DNA from: JAVBOW01 sp031549495
GTDB lineage: Bacteria; Bacteroidota; Bacteroidia; Bacteroidales; Rikenellaceae
Assembly (NCBI GenBank): GCA_031549495.1
Contig: JAVBPS010000044.1
Coordinates: 1 to 10,067 of the forward strand
Direction of reading: 5' to 3'
DNA length: 10,067 nucleotides
In this document: in pieces, positions 1-7,577 of the stretch
Layout of the letters: every line of letters starts with the position of its first letter
How positions within the stretch are numbered: the first letter of the stretch is position 1
The notes under the pieces: model-generated
The model's input: only the letters and a program-made list of their open reading frames with translations
Database searches by the model: none
What the model was told of the DNA's origin: nothing
Program-made: the position numbers and the translations under genes

Positions 1-146
1 GTTAACGAACGAAAAGTGACTCGTTCGTTTTCCTCCTTGTCGCTCGGCATAGCCCAAACAAAAATACGTTTGGTCTCTGCTCTCCCTGACTGCGTCGGTT
101 GTTCAAAGGGGGGCAGGGGGGAATATGCCAGCGCAGCGGAACGGAT
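1..146. other. Gene-free stretch with two small inverted repeats and a G-rich run
   Basis: No convincing coding region was seen here. There are two short inverted repeats: AACGAACGA at 4-12 with TCGTTCGTT at 21-29 (9 bp, 8-base loop, followed by TTCC), and CCAAAC at 54-59 with GTTTGG at 68-73 (6 bp, 8-base loop). Two runs of six G lie at 108-113 and 116-121. The first hairpin could be a weak terminator for plus-strand transcription entering from the left, but its T tract is poor. The texture resembles non-coding repeat DNA more than a decayed gene; that is an impression, not a match. Confidence 0.4.
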
Positions 147-205
147 TTCATCAAGCCTAAATACGATTAAGTCCAGCGGACTTAATCGTATTTAGGCTTG
201 ATGAA
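147..205. repeat. Perfect 28-bp inverted repeat, 3-base loop, over the 3' end of the outer-membrane gene
   Basis: Bases 147-174 are the exact reverse complement of 178-205, leaving only AGC (175-177) as the loop. The right arm contains the last codons and the TAA stop (182-184) of the outer-membrane gene, so the left arm is an inverted copy of that gene's end. Outside the arms the similarity stops at once. The minus-strand transcript would form a very stable hairpin covering its own stop codon. It is followed by AAATCCG rather than a U tract, so this is not a textbook intrinsic terminator; it may instead protect the mRNA 3' end. Confidence 0.95.
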
Positions 206-1510
206 CCAGTCGTCTTCGCCGAACAGGCTCAGGCCGACGGAGATCTTAAAGACGTTCTCGCGGATCAGGCCGTTGCGCTTCGAACCGCGCGTGGCGGCTT
301 CCAGCCCGATGTTGACGGCCGAGGCGCCCGCCATCTTGAGCGGGATGCCGAAACCGACCGTGATCGCCTTTTCGTTGATATTGTGTCCGTTGATCATCAT
401 GTAATAGTCGCTGTAACGCACCCCCGCGCGGTAGGTGACGCGGTTCATGAAGCGGCGCACGTCGATGCGGTTGGGCGTGTACTGGAAACCGGCCTTGAAA
501 GAGTTGGTGTTGCGATAGTTCACGATGGCATTTGAAAGGTCGCTCGTGCTGTTCGCGCCCCAGCCCTGGTAGGTGTAGTCGAGACCGATGCCCAGCTTCG
601 GGGTGTTGTAAAAAGCGCCCAGCGTGAAGGTCTGCGGCATGCGCATGTCGGACATGCGCGAGGAGAAAAACACCGTGTCGGTCTGGAAGCCGTAGCTCGA
701 GTCGAAATAGCCGCCCGAGGAGATGTAGCGCGACACTTTCGGGTTGAGTTTGGTCTCGGGCTGGTACGTGGCGCCGAACGTGAGCACGCGCTTTTGGGTC
801 AGGATGGCGTGGTACTGCGCGCCGAAGTTGACCGAAAAACGCGATATGTTGTCCTTCTCGACGCCTACGATCGGGTTTTCCACCTCGCCCGTGTAGGTGA
901 GTATCGAGGCGGTGAAGTCACGTTTGATATTGCCCAGGTAGTAGACCATCTCGGCGCCCACCGAAAAGCGTTTCGAGGGGGCGTAGCCGAGGCCGGCCTT
1001 GAGTTGCGTGATGTCGCCCGAGCCTTCGTACAGGTAGGTCACCCGCTTGAGCTGGTCGATGATGCTGGGGTCCGTTTCGTCTTTCTGGATGCGGTAGCCC
1101 ACCGAGCTGTAGGGGGTGACGCTCACCCCGAAGCCGATGCGCGAGGTGATCGGCAACTGGATCGCCACGTCGCGGATGCTGAACGAGTTGTAGCTGCTTT
1201 TGCGTTGGCCGTCGCTCAGGTAGTAGTTCTGCCCTTCGATGCCGAAGTTGAGCAGGAACGAGCGCTGCATGCCCCAGGCCGAGGCGGCCGGGTTGAGGAA
1301 GTTGATCTTGGTGGGATCGTTGTAGGCGACGCCCGCACCGCCCATCGAACGCATGTAGGCCGCGCCCTGGTTGGTCAGATCGCCCAGGCCGTGCAACGTG
1401 TAGGGAGAGAAGGAGTTGATACTGCTGCTTTGGGCGGCCGCCACGACCGGAAGCATCAGGCCCAGAAGGGCCGCCGCTCCGTATAGTGCTTTTCGAGGGT
1501 GTATTAACAT
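182..1510 (-). CDS. Putative outer-membrane beta-barrel protein (FadL/OmpP1-like)
   Basis: A 442-residue protein with a clear signal peptide: a short basic start (residues 1-7), a hydrophobic core (about 8-23) and an A-A-A cleavage site near residue 26 before QSSS. The mature part starts with a segment typical of Bacteroidales outer-membrane proteins (SPYTLHGLGDL, then a glycine-rich RSMGGAGVAYNDP and NFLNPAA) and continues as alternating polar/hydrophobic strands rich in Gly, Tyr and Phe, as in a transmembrane barrel. It ends with strands around KISVGLSLFG and then FIKPKYD. This resembles the FadL/OmpP1-like transport family, but the substrate cannot be read from sequence. The start ATG at 1510 is the only one that precedes the signal peptide. 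It follows coaX in the same direction, an arrangement I recall from other Bacteroidales, so co-transcription is likely. Both the start and the stop lie inside inverted repeats. Confidence 0.8.
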   Translation of the reverse strand: MLIHPRKALYGAAALLGLMLPVVAAAQSSSINSFSPYTLHGLGDLTNQGAAYMRSMGGAGVAYNDPTKINFLNPAASAWGMQRSFLLNFGIEGQNYYLSDGQRKSSYNSFSIRDVAIQLPITSRIGFGVSVTPYSSVGYRIQKDETDPSIIDQLKRVTYLYEGSGDITQLKAGLGYAPSKRFSVGAEMVYYLGNIKRDFTASILTYTGEVENPIVGVEKDNISRFSVNFGAQYHAILTQKRVLTFGATYQPETKLNPKVSRYISSGGYFDSSYGFQTDTVFFSSRMSDMRMPQTFTLGAFYNTPKLGIGLDYTYQGWGANSTSDLSNAIVNYRNTNSFKAGFQYTPNRIDVRRFMNRVTYRAGVRYSDYYMMINGHNINEKAITVGFGIPLKMAGASAVNIGLEAATRGSKRNGLIRENVFKISVGLSLFGEDDWFIKPKYD

Positions 1511-1658
1511 AAACGGTTATGTTCGATTTTGGTGCTATTTTTGTTTCCTGCAAGCCGCTTTTTTGAAGGAATATCGGGAATATTTCAAGAAAAAGCGGCG
1601 AAGCAGGGGGCGAAAAGAGGGCCGAAAGCGGGCGTAAGCGTTTATGTTAATACACCCT
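1496..1658. repeat. 163-bp quasi-palindrome filling the coaX/outer-membrane gene junction
   Basis: The outer arms are perfect: AGGGTGTATTAACATAAACG at 1496-1515 is the reverse complement of 1639-1658. Moving inward, 1516-1553 still pairs with 1601-1638 at roughly 60 percent identity. The inner part is GCCGC plus a T run (1554-1564) opposite an A run plus GCGGC (1590-1599). The whole gap therefore folds back on itself. The left arm carries the start codon of the outer-membrane gene (1508-1510, minus strand) and the right arm carries the coaX stop (1647-1649, minus strand), so the junction is symmetrical across two genes. No flanking target-site duplication was seen. Confidence 0.85.
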
Positions 1659-2387
1659 AATGGCATTCTCATTATATTGTAATATCCTGTCCAGGCCGTA
1701 TGCCACCAGATCATAGGTGGCAAATATCGGGTTTTTAAATCGTTTCGCAAAGAAATTTCCGTCGCCGCCCGTAAAAATTATCTTCAACCCGCCGTATTCT
1801 TCGGTGAAACGGGCGATGTAACCCTCTACTTCGTAGACGATCCCGTTGATCACGCCGCTCTCCACGGCGCTCAAAGACGAGGTGCCGAAAGATTCCGTTT
1901 CGTCCTGCAATTTCCCTAACGGCAGGGCGGCGGTGAATTGGTGCAGCGCCTTAAAACGCATCCCGGCGCCGGGCGAGATGTTGCCCCCGAGGTATTCCCC
2001 CGCGGCCGTGACCCGATCGATCGTGATGGCCGATCCGAAATCGACCACCAATATATTTTCGCCGGGGTAGGTGGCGGCGGCGCCCACGGCGGCGGCCAGA
2101 CGGTCGGGGCCGAGCGTCTGCGGGGTTTTGTATAAATTTTTGAGGGGGACGGGGGTTGCGTGCGTGAAATCGATGAAGCGCGCCATCTGTTTTTCCAGCC
2201 ACGCTTTGATGGGCTCCGCAGGAAACGCCGAGATCATGATGGCCGCATCGATGGCGGGGTAGGCGGCGAGCACCATTTCCAGGCCGGGCACCGACAGCCG
2301 TTCCGAGCGGAAGGTATCGACCACCCGGCCATCCTGCAGGACAGCCATCTTGGCGAGCGTGTTGCCTATGTCGATGGTCAGATTCAT
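1647..2387 (-). CDS. coaX: Type III pantothenate kinase
   Basis: CoaX phosphorylates pantothenate using ATP, the first step of coenzyme A synthesis, in the cytoplasm. The 246-residue product has the ASKHA-fold signatures of the family in order: DIGNT at residues 6-10 (phosphate-binding), GPDR at 93-96 (pantothenate/substrate region), VVDFGSAITID at 114-124, the AGM segment at 141-143, ESGV at 176-179 and TGGDG at 206-210. Length and motif order match complete type III enzymes. I chose the ATG at 2387 because the protein then opens directly with the conserved MNLTIDIGNT. A longer reading from 2432 adds 15 residues (MSRLALD...) encoded mainly by an interspersed palindrome and unlikely to be protein. 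The last residues (AIRVY) and the stop are encoded by the right arm of the palindrome at the junction with the outer-membrane gene, so the C-terminal tail is probably acquired and dispensable. Confidence 0.95.
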   Translation of the reverse strand: MNLTIDIGNTLAKMAVLQDGRVVDTFRSERLSVPGLEMVLAAYPAIDAAIMISAFPAEPIKAWLEKQMARFIDFTHATPVPLKNLYKTPQTLGPDRLAAAVGAAATYPGENILVVDFGSAITIDRVTAAGEYLGGNISPGAGMRFKALHQFTAALPLGKLQDETESFGTSSLSAVESGVINGIVYEVEGYIARFTEEYGGLKIIFTGGDGNFFAKRFKNPIFATYDLVAYGLDRILQYNENAIRVY

Positions 2388-2399
2388 TCGTTTGTTTCG

Positions 2400-2485
2400 T
2401 TTTTCCGTCATGTCGAGCGCAAGTCGAGACATCTCAAAGCGGTCGATCTGAGATGTCTCGACTAACGCTCGACATGACGAAAAAA
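2400..2485. repeat. Interspersed palindromic repeat, 37-bp arms
   Basis: Bases 2400-2436 pair with 2449-2485 with only three mismatched positions (2405/2480, 2420/2465, 2421/2464) and no gaps, around a 12-base loop. The arms contain CATGTCGAGCG and GTCGAGACATCTC and their complements. This sequence style (TCGAG...GAGACATCTC) resembles a palindromic repeat family scattered through Bacteroidota intergenic DNA; that family link is from memory. It fills most of the coaX-mfd gap. Minus-strand transcripts from mfd into coaX would carry a very stable hairpin ending 13 bases before the coaX ATG. Confidence 0.9.
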
Positions 2486-2507
2486 GAATTTCATTTTATA
2501 CGGGCAT

Positions 2508-5500
2508 TCATTCGGGCCGGGTGTCGGGTTGCGCCTGCAGGGTTTGCTGCGCGGCGGCGGCGATCTTACGCAAGGCTTCCACGCCTGCGCGCACATCTTT
2601 AATATCTCTAACAGTCAAATGGAGCTTATTATTGTCCTGGCGCAATTTAAATTTCGCACTATTTTCGGTCACGTGCCGCAAAACCGCCATGAAAAGCGGG
2701 CTTTTGTAGTAGGGCGACTTGTCATCCAGCACGAACTGCAGCAGCAGCAGGCCGTTCTTCACCTTGGCCCGCTCGAAGCCCAGCGCGATACATTCGCGGC
2801 GCAGGCGGATCACCTCCAACAGCTCCTTCACCTGGCGCGGCGGAGGGCCGAAACGGTCGGTGAGCTGCGCTTCGAAGGCCTGCAGGGCGGCCTCCTCGGT
2901 GATGTTGTCCAGTTCGCGGTAGAGGCGGATCTTTTCGAGGCTCTGGCCGATGTAATCGTCAGGCAACAATGCTTCGCTGTCGATCTCTATATGGCAGTCG
3001 CTCAGGTAGTTGATCTTTTCGTCGGCCGCCGGATCGGAGCGGGTGGCGACCCCCTCGGCGCGCAGTTCGTCCATCGCCTCGGCGAGGATCTTCTGGTAGG
3101 TTTCGAAGCCGATGTCGGCGATAAAACCGCTCTGCTCGGCCCCCAACAGGTTGCCCGCCCCGCGGATATCGAGGTCCTGCATGGCGATGTTGAACCCGCT
3201 GCCCAGGTCCGAAAATTCCTCCAGGGCGCGCAGGCGGCGGCGCGCCTCGCTGCCGAGCATCTCGTCCGGGGGCGAGAAGAGGTAGCAGTACGCTTTGCGG
3301 TTCGAGCGCCCCACGCGGCCGCGCAGCTGGTGCAGGTCGCTCAGACCGAAATTCTGGGCGTTGTCGATCAGGATCGTGTTGGCATTGGGGATGTCGATGC
3401 CGTTCTCGATGATGGTCGTGGCGATCAGCACGTCCGCCTCGCCGTAGATGAAATCCATCACCTTTTTCTCCATCTGTTGCGGGTTCATCTGGCCGTGGGC
3501 GACCATCGTGCGCACGCCGGGGCAGAGGCGGCGGACCATCGCTTCCACTTTGCCGATGTCCTCCACGCGGTTGTGGACGATGTAGACCTGGCCGTGGCGC
3601 GCCATTTCGAAATCGACCGCCTCCTTGACGATCGCCTCGTCGAAGGTGTGCGACTCGGTGTTGATCGGCTGGCGGTTGGGCGGCGGGGTGGAGATCACCG
3701 AGAGGTCGCGCGAACCCATCAGCGAGAATTGCAGCGTGCGCGGGATGGGGGTGGCGGTGAGGGTCAGCGTGTCGACGCTCACGCTCAGCTGGCGCAATTT
3801 TTCCTTCGCCGAGACGCCGAATTTCTGTTCTTCGTCGATGATCAGCAGGCCCAGCGATTTGAATTGCACCTCCTTGCCGAGGATCTTATGGGTGCCGATC
3901 AGAATGTCTATTTTTCCCGCTTTGAGTTCTTCGAGGATCTGCCGCGTTTCGGCGGCGGTTTTCGCGCGGCTCAGGTGCTCCACGCGCACGGGCATGTCGC
4001 GCAGGCGCTCGCTAAACGTGCGGTAATGTTGCAGCGAAAGGATGGTCGTAGGCACCAGCACGGCCACTTGGCGCGAGTCCGAGGCAGCCTTGAACGCGGC
4101 GCGCACGGCCACCTCCGTCTTGCCGAAGCCCACGTCGCCGCAGATCAGGCGATCCATCGGCTGCGGGGATTCCATATCTTCTTTCACGGCCGTGATGGCC
4201 TTGATCTGGTCGGGCGTCTCCTCGTAAGGGAACGACGCTTCCAATTCCTGCTGCAAATAGGTGTCCGCCGAAAAGCGGAATCCCCCCGAGGCCTTGCGGG
4301 CGGCGTAGAGGGCGATCAGCTCGCGGGCGATGTCCTTGACGCTCTTCTTTGTGGCGGCCTTCATGCGCTGCCAGGCGCCCGAGCCCAGTTTGTAGATCTT
4401 CGGGGCGTCGGCCTCGCGGCTTTTGTAGCGGGCGATGCGGTGCAGGGCATGGACGTTGACCAGCAGCACGTCGCCGTCGCGGTACTCCAGCTTTACCGCC
4501 TCGTGCGCCTTGCCCCCCTCCATCGTGCGCACCAGGCCGCCGAAACGGCCCACGCCGTGGTCGATGTGGGTTACGTAGTCGCCTACCTGCAACGTGTTCA
4601 GGTCGGCGATCGTCAGGCTCTCGCTGCGGTCCAGCTCGCCGCGCAGGCGGTAGCGGTGGTAGCGTTCGAAGATCTGGTGGTCGGTGTAGACGCAGATCTT
4701 CAGCTCGCTGTCCGTAAAACCCTCGTGCAGCGTCAGCGGGACGGCTTCGAACGTCGCTTCCGGGCGGCCGATCGAGTGGAAAATATTGACCAGTCGCTCG
4801 GTCTGCAGGCGATTTTCCGAGAGGATATAAGTCTTAAAACCTTTAAAATTATTGTCGGCGATCTGCCCGGCCAGCAGGTCGAATTGCTTGTTGAAGGCGG
4901 GCTGGGGGGCGCAATGCAGGTCGACCCATGCGTCGGGAATGCGCTCTTTGGCGCGGTCCTGCACCAGGTACATTTTATTTTCGGCCGTGTCTTCCAAAAA
5001 TCCGCGGCGGCCCGTGACCATTGTGTCGATCTGCTTGGGGTCGTCCAGCGTGCCGAGGATCTTGGTGCGGATGTCGCTGAAACGCTTGAGCGTGTAATCC
5101 AGGTCGTCGATCCAATAGCTGGCCGTTGCGCCTGCAAAACGCGCGAAGGAAACACGAGAAAGTGCGTTCTCCATCCGTTTCAGGTTGGGCACGACCTCCA
5201 CCGCCTCCAAAACCTCGTCCGAAAGCTGCGTGGCCACCTTGAACGTGCGTATGGATTCCACCTCGTCGCCGAAGAAGTCGAGGCGGTAAGGCTTGTTGTC
5301 CGCATAGGAAAAAAGGTCGATGATCCCCCCGCGCAGCGCGTACTGCCCCGGCTCGTAGACGAAATCGACCCTTTCGAAGCCTCCGTCGCGCAACACCTCC
5401 TCGACAAAAGCCATCGAGAGTTTATCGCCGCGCCGGATATTCAAAGTGCTTTGCGTGAGGCGATCCATATCGACCACCTTCTCGACCAGCGCCTCGGGCC

Positions 5501-5864
5501 AGGTACATAAGATAAGGTATCCCCCCGGGTGGAGATTGCGGATCGCGTTCAGCGCCGCCGTGCGTTGCACGATGCCCGAGGGTTCTTCCTGCCCGAACTG
5601 GATCGACCGTTTGTAAGCCGTGGGGAAAAACAACACGCGCTCTTCGCCGCAAAGCCCGTAAAGGTCGTTGCAAAGGTAGGCCGCCTTGTCCCGGTCCTCC
5701 ATCACCAGCACATGCACCCCGCCCAGCTCCCCGGCCACCGCCCCGGCGATCACGGCAAAAGAAGACCCCGCCGCGGAACGGATTCCCACGGTGTTCGCAT
5801 CCTTGTATTTCCCGCAAATCTCCCGGAACGCCTGCGAGCCGCGGATCACCTCGGTCAGCCTCAT
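2508..5864 (-). CDS. mfd: Transcription-repair coupling factor (Mfd)
   Basis: Mfd is an ATP-driven DNA translocase that removes RNA polymerase stalled at lesions and recruits UvrA for nucleotide excision repair. The 1118-residue product is full length for the family and shows every domain. The N-terminal UvrB-like module (about 1-330) includes GQYALRGGIIDLFSY near 173-187. The RNA-polymerase-interacting domain lies at about 424-490 (VGDYVTHIDHGVGRFGG). The superfamily 2 motor has Walker A GDVGFGKT (576-583), Walker B DEEQ (677-680), motif III TATPIPRT (703-710) and motif VI QLRGRVGR (846-853). The C-terminal D7 domain (about 950-1100) has the expected FGPPP near 1005. The ATG at 5864 opens with a typical MRLTEVIRGSQAF start and is only a few bases past the heptamer palindrome. 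It lies 96 bases after rng, and no recognisable promoter was seen between them, so read-through from rng is plausible. Confidence 0.98.
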   Translation of the reverse strand: MRLTEVIRGSQAFREICGKYKDANTVGIRSAAGSSFAVIAGAVAGELGGVHVLVMEDRDKAAYLCNDLYGLCGEERVLFFPTAYKRSIQFGQEEPSGIVQRTAALNAIRNLHPGGYLILCTWPEALVEKVVDMDRLTQSTLNIRRGDKLSMAFVEEVLRDGGFERVDFVYEPGQYALRGGIIDLFSYADNKPYRLDFFGDEVESIRTFKVATQLSDEVLEAVEVVPNLKRMENALSRVSFARFAGATASYWIDDLDYTLKRFSDIRTKILGTLDDPKQIDTMVTGRRGFLEDTAENKMYLVQDRAKERIPDAWVDLHCAPQPAFNKQFDLLAGQIADNNFKGFKTYILSENRLQTERLVNIFHSIGRPEATFEAVPLTLHEGFTDSELKICVYTDHQIFERYHRYRLRGELDRSESLTIADLNTLQVGDYVTHIDHGVGRFGGLVRTMEGGKAHEAVKLEYRDGDVLLVNVHALHRIARYKSREADAPKIYKLGSGAWQRMKAATKKSVKDIARELIALYAARKASGGFRFSADTYLQQELEASFPYEETPDQIKAITAVKEDMESPQPMDRLICGDVGFGKTEVAVRAAFKAASDSRQVAVLVPTTILSLQHYRTFSERLRDMPVRVEHLSRAKTAAETRQILEELKAGKIDILIGTHKILGKEVQFKSLGLLIIDEEQKFGVSAKEKLRQLSVSVDTLTLTATPIPRTLQFSLMGSRDLSVISTPPPNRQPINTESHTFDEAIVKEAVDFEMARHGQVYIVHNRVEDIGKVEAMVRRLCPGVRTMVAHGQMNPQQMEKKVMDFIYGEADVLIATTIIENGIDIPNANTILIDNAQNFGLSDLHQLRGRVGRSNRKAYCYLFSPPDEMLGSEARRRLRALEEFSDLGSGFNIAMQDLDIRGAGNLLGAEQSGFIADIGFETYQKILAEAMDELRAEGVATRSDPAADEKINYLSDCHIEIDSEALLPDDYIGQSLEKIRLYRELDNITEEAALQAFEAQLTDRFGPPPRQVKELLEVIRLRRECIALGFERAKVKNGLLLLQFVLDDKSPYYKSPLFMAVLRHVTENSAKFKLRQDNNKLHLTVRDIKDVRAGVEALRKIAAAAQQTLQAQPDTRPE

Positions 5865-5865
5865 T

Positions 5866-5960
5866 GGAATTATGAATTATGAATTATGGATTATGAATTA
5901 CTGATCCAGAACGGTTTGCGCCGCCTGAATTCATAATTCATAATCCATAATTCATAATTA
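5866..5960. repeat. AT-rich heptamer palindrome filling the rng-mfd gap
   Basis: The left half is built from near-tandem GAATTAT units starting at 5867, and the right half from their complements. Within it, 5875-5900 and 5934-5959 are perfect 26-bp inverted repeats around a 33-base loop. The element ends one base before the rng stop codon and begins two bases from the mfd start codon, so the junction consists of almost nothing else. Its base composition (very AT-rich) contrasts sharply with the GC-rich genes on each side. It resembles the GAATTAT-type intergenic repeats of Bacteroidota, from memory. Confidence 0.9.
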
Positions 5961-7514
5961 TTAAACGAGCTCCTTGTCGTCCTTATCCAAAAACTTCGTA
6001 TCCACGAAGCCGGTGGACTGGTCGGAGAATATCCTGATCGTACATTTGTACTTGAACTCCCAGCGGCGGCGGATCGAGGGGAAGCCCTTTTTGAGATACG
6101 ACTCCACGTAGGGACTCACCTTCAATTTGATAAATTTCACCTTACGGTCCGAGGTGAAATAGGCGATCTGGTTCTCGATCTGCTTTTCCAGCAGGATCGA
6201 GGGGACGATCGTGCCCGTCCCGTTGCAGGTGGGGCAGGTCTCCTGCACGTCGGGGGCGGCCTCGGGACGCACGCGCTGGCGCGTGATCTGCATCAGGCCG
6301 AACTTCGACAGGGGCAGGATGGTGTGGCGCGCCCGGTCGGCGGCCATGAATTCGGTCATCTTCTCGTGCAGCGCCTGGCGGTTCTCGCCCTTGTGCAGGT
6401 CGATGAAGTCGATCACGATGATGCCGCCCATATCCCGCAGGCGCAACTGGCGCGCGATCTCGGCGGCGGCCTGCAGGTTGACCTCCATCGTGGTGCGCTC
6501 CTGGTCGTCCTCGACCTTGGCGCGCGCCCCGCTGTTCACGTCCACCACGTGCAACGCCTCGGTGTGCTCCACGATCAGGTAAGCGCCCTTTTTGAGCGAC
6601 ACGTACTTGGCGAACAGGGACTTGATCTGCTTCGAAATGTCGAAATGGTCGAAGATCGGCTCCTTGCCTTTGTACATCTTGACGATCTTCTCCTTCTCGG
6701 GGGCGATCGTCTTGATGTATTCCTTGATCTCCTCGAAGGTCGAACTGTCGTTGGTGACGATGGTGCTGAACGAGCCGTTGAGCAGGTCGCGGATGATCGT
6801 CGTGGCGCGGTTCATCTCGCCTAACAGCAACGCGGGGGGAGTGATCCCCTCGTTGGCGCGCAGGCGCGCCATGACGCTTTCCCAACGTTTGACCAGCGAG
6901 GTGATGTCCTGGGCGATGTCGTCCTCCTCCTTGCCTTGCGCGGCGGTGCGGATGATGACCCCGTAGTTATTGGGCAGGTTGGCGTCAGCGATGCGCTTCA
7001 GGCGCTTGCGCTCCTCGTTCGAACGGATCTTCTGCGATACGGAGACCTTGTTCGAGAAGGGGATCAGCACCACGTGCCGCCCGGCGAGCGAGATGTCCGA
7101 GGTGAGGCGCGGCCCCTTGGTCGAGATGGCCTCTTTGGCGATCTGCACCAGGATGGACTGGCCCGAGGCGATGTGGGCCGAGATCTTACCGGTCTTGCCG
7201 ATCGGCTGTTCGAGCTTCATCTTCTCGAAGCTCAATCCTTTTTTACGGGAGAGCAGCCCCGCGGTGAGTTTATGCACCGAAACGAACTGCGGCCCCAGGT
7301 CGAGGTAGTGGATGAAGGCGTCCTTCTCGTGTCCCACGTTGACGAACGCGGCGTTCAGCCCCGGCATGATCTTTTTGACCTTGCCCAGGTAGATATCCCC
7401 TACAGCGAAACCCGTTTTACCTTTTTCGGTATTGTACTCGACCAGTTGTTTGTCCTCTACCAGGGCGATGGTTATCTCGTTGGTAGAGACGTCGATAATT
7501 AATTCTTTGTTCAT
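5961..7514 (-). CDS. rng: Ribonuclease E/G family endoribonuclease
   Basis: This enzyme cleaves single-stranded AU-rich RNA and takes part in rRNA maturation and mRNA decay. The 517 residues match RNase G in length; the long unstructured scaffold tail of RNase E is absent. An S1 RNA-binding domain spans about 35-125 (AVGDIYLGKVKKIMPGLNAAFVNVG). The catalytic core carries the two metal-binding aspartates expected of the family, D325 in VVDVNSG and D369 in IVIDFIDL. The zinc-link cysteines are CPTC at 427-430, which in E. coli RNase E hold subunits together, so oligomerisation is likely. The ATG at 7514 is chosen because the protein then opens with MNKELIIDVS, as in relatives. It follows HU and the 30-residue gene but lies beyond their terminator, and it has its own probable promoter and a GC-rich leader hairpin, so it is probably transcribed separately. 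Confidence 0.96.
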   Translation of the reverse strand: MNKELIIDVSTNEITIALVEDKQLVEYNTEKGKTGFAVGDIYLGKVKKIMPGLNAAFVNVGHEKDAFIHYLDLGPQFVSVHKLTAGLLSRKKGLSFEKMKLEQPIGKTGKISAHIASGQSILVQIAKEAISTKGPRLTSDISLAGRHVVLIPFSNKVSVSQKIRSNEERKRLKRIADANLPNNYGVIIRTAAQGKEEDDIAQDITSLVKRWESVMARLRANEGITPPALLLGEMNRATTIIRDLLNGSFSTIVTNDSSTFEEIKEYIKTIAPEKEKIVKMYKGKEPIFDHFDISKQIKSLFAKYVSLKKGAYLIVEHTEALHVVDVNSGARAKVEDDQERTTMEVNLQAAAEIARQLRLRDMGGIIVIDFIDLHKGENRQALHEKMTEFMAADRARHTILPLSKFGLMQITRQRVRPEAAPDVQETCPTCNGTGTIVPSILLEKQIENQIAYFTSDRKVKFIKLKVSPYVESYLKKGFPSIRRRWEFKYKCTIRIFSDQSTGFVDTKFLDKDDKELV

Positions 7515-7537
7515 CTTATATCTTGCAAATCCACATA

Positions 7538-7559
7538 CCCGGCGGGATGTCCGGCCGGG
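7538..7559 (-). promoter_or_regulatory. GC-rich hairpin in the rng 5' leader
   Basis: On the minus strand CCCGGC (7559-7554) pairs with GCCGGG (7543-7538); after one C/C mismatch the stem continues with GG/CC around an ACAT loop. It lies 23 bases before the rng start and would make up much of a leader that starts near 7573. E. coli rne is autoregulated through structured 5' leader RNA; whether this hairpin does the same here is inference. Confidence 0.5.
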
Positions 7560-7577
7560 AGTGGATGGGAGCTATTC

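Noticed and set aside
108..121. Two runs of six G as a possible G-quadruplex
   Set aside because: Only two runs occur, separated by two bases, with no further G tracts of suitable spacing; a four-tract fold would need loops of zero length.
147..205. The palindrome after the outer-membrane gene as a standard intrinsic terminator
   Set aside because: On the minus strand the hairpin is followed by AAATCCG, with no U tract, and it covers the stop codon instead of following it.
918..1553. A 211-codon minus-strand frame overlapping the outer-membrane gene start
   Set aside because: It is an alternative frame of the outer-membrane gene, and its product is Arg/Gln/Pro-rich low-complexity sequence. 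The 442-residue frame has a signal peptide and barrel-like strands.
1496..1658. A transposon insertion with target-site duplication
   Set aside because: The arms look like terminal inverted repeats, but the bases just outside (TTTCG on the left, AATGG on the right) do not match, and no transposase is present, so only a repeat is claimed.
2529..5510. A 993-codon open frame on the plus strand opposite mfd
   Set aside because: It is antisense to a full-length, motif-complete Mfd. Its product is rich in Ala, Val, Arg, His and Asp, with no recognisable domain, as expected from the complement of a GC-rich gene.
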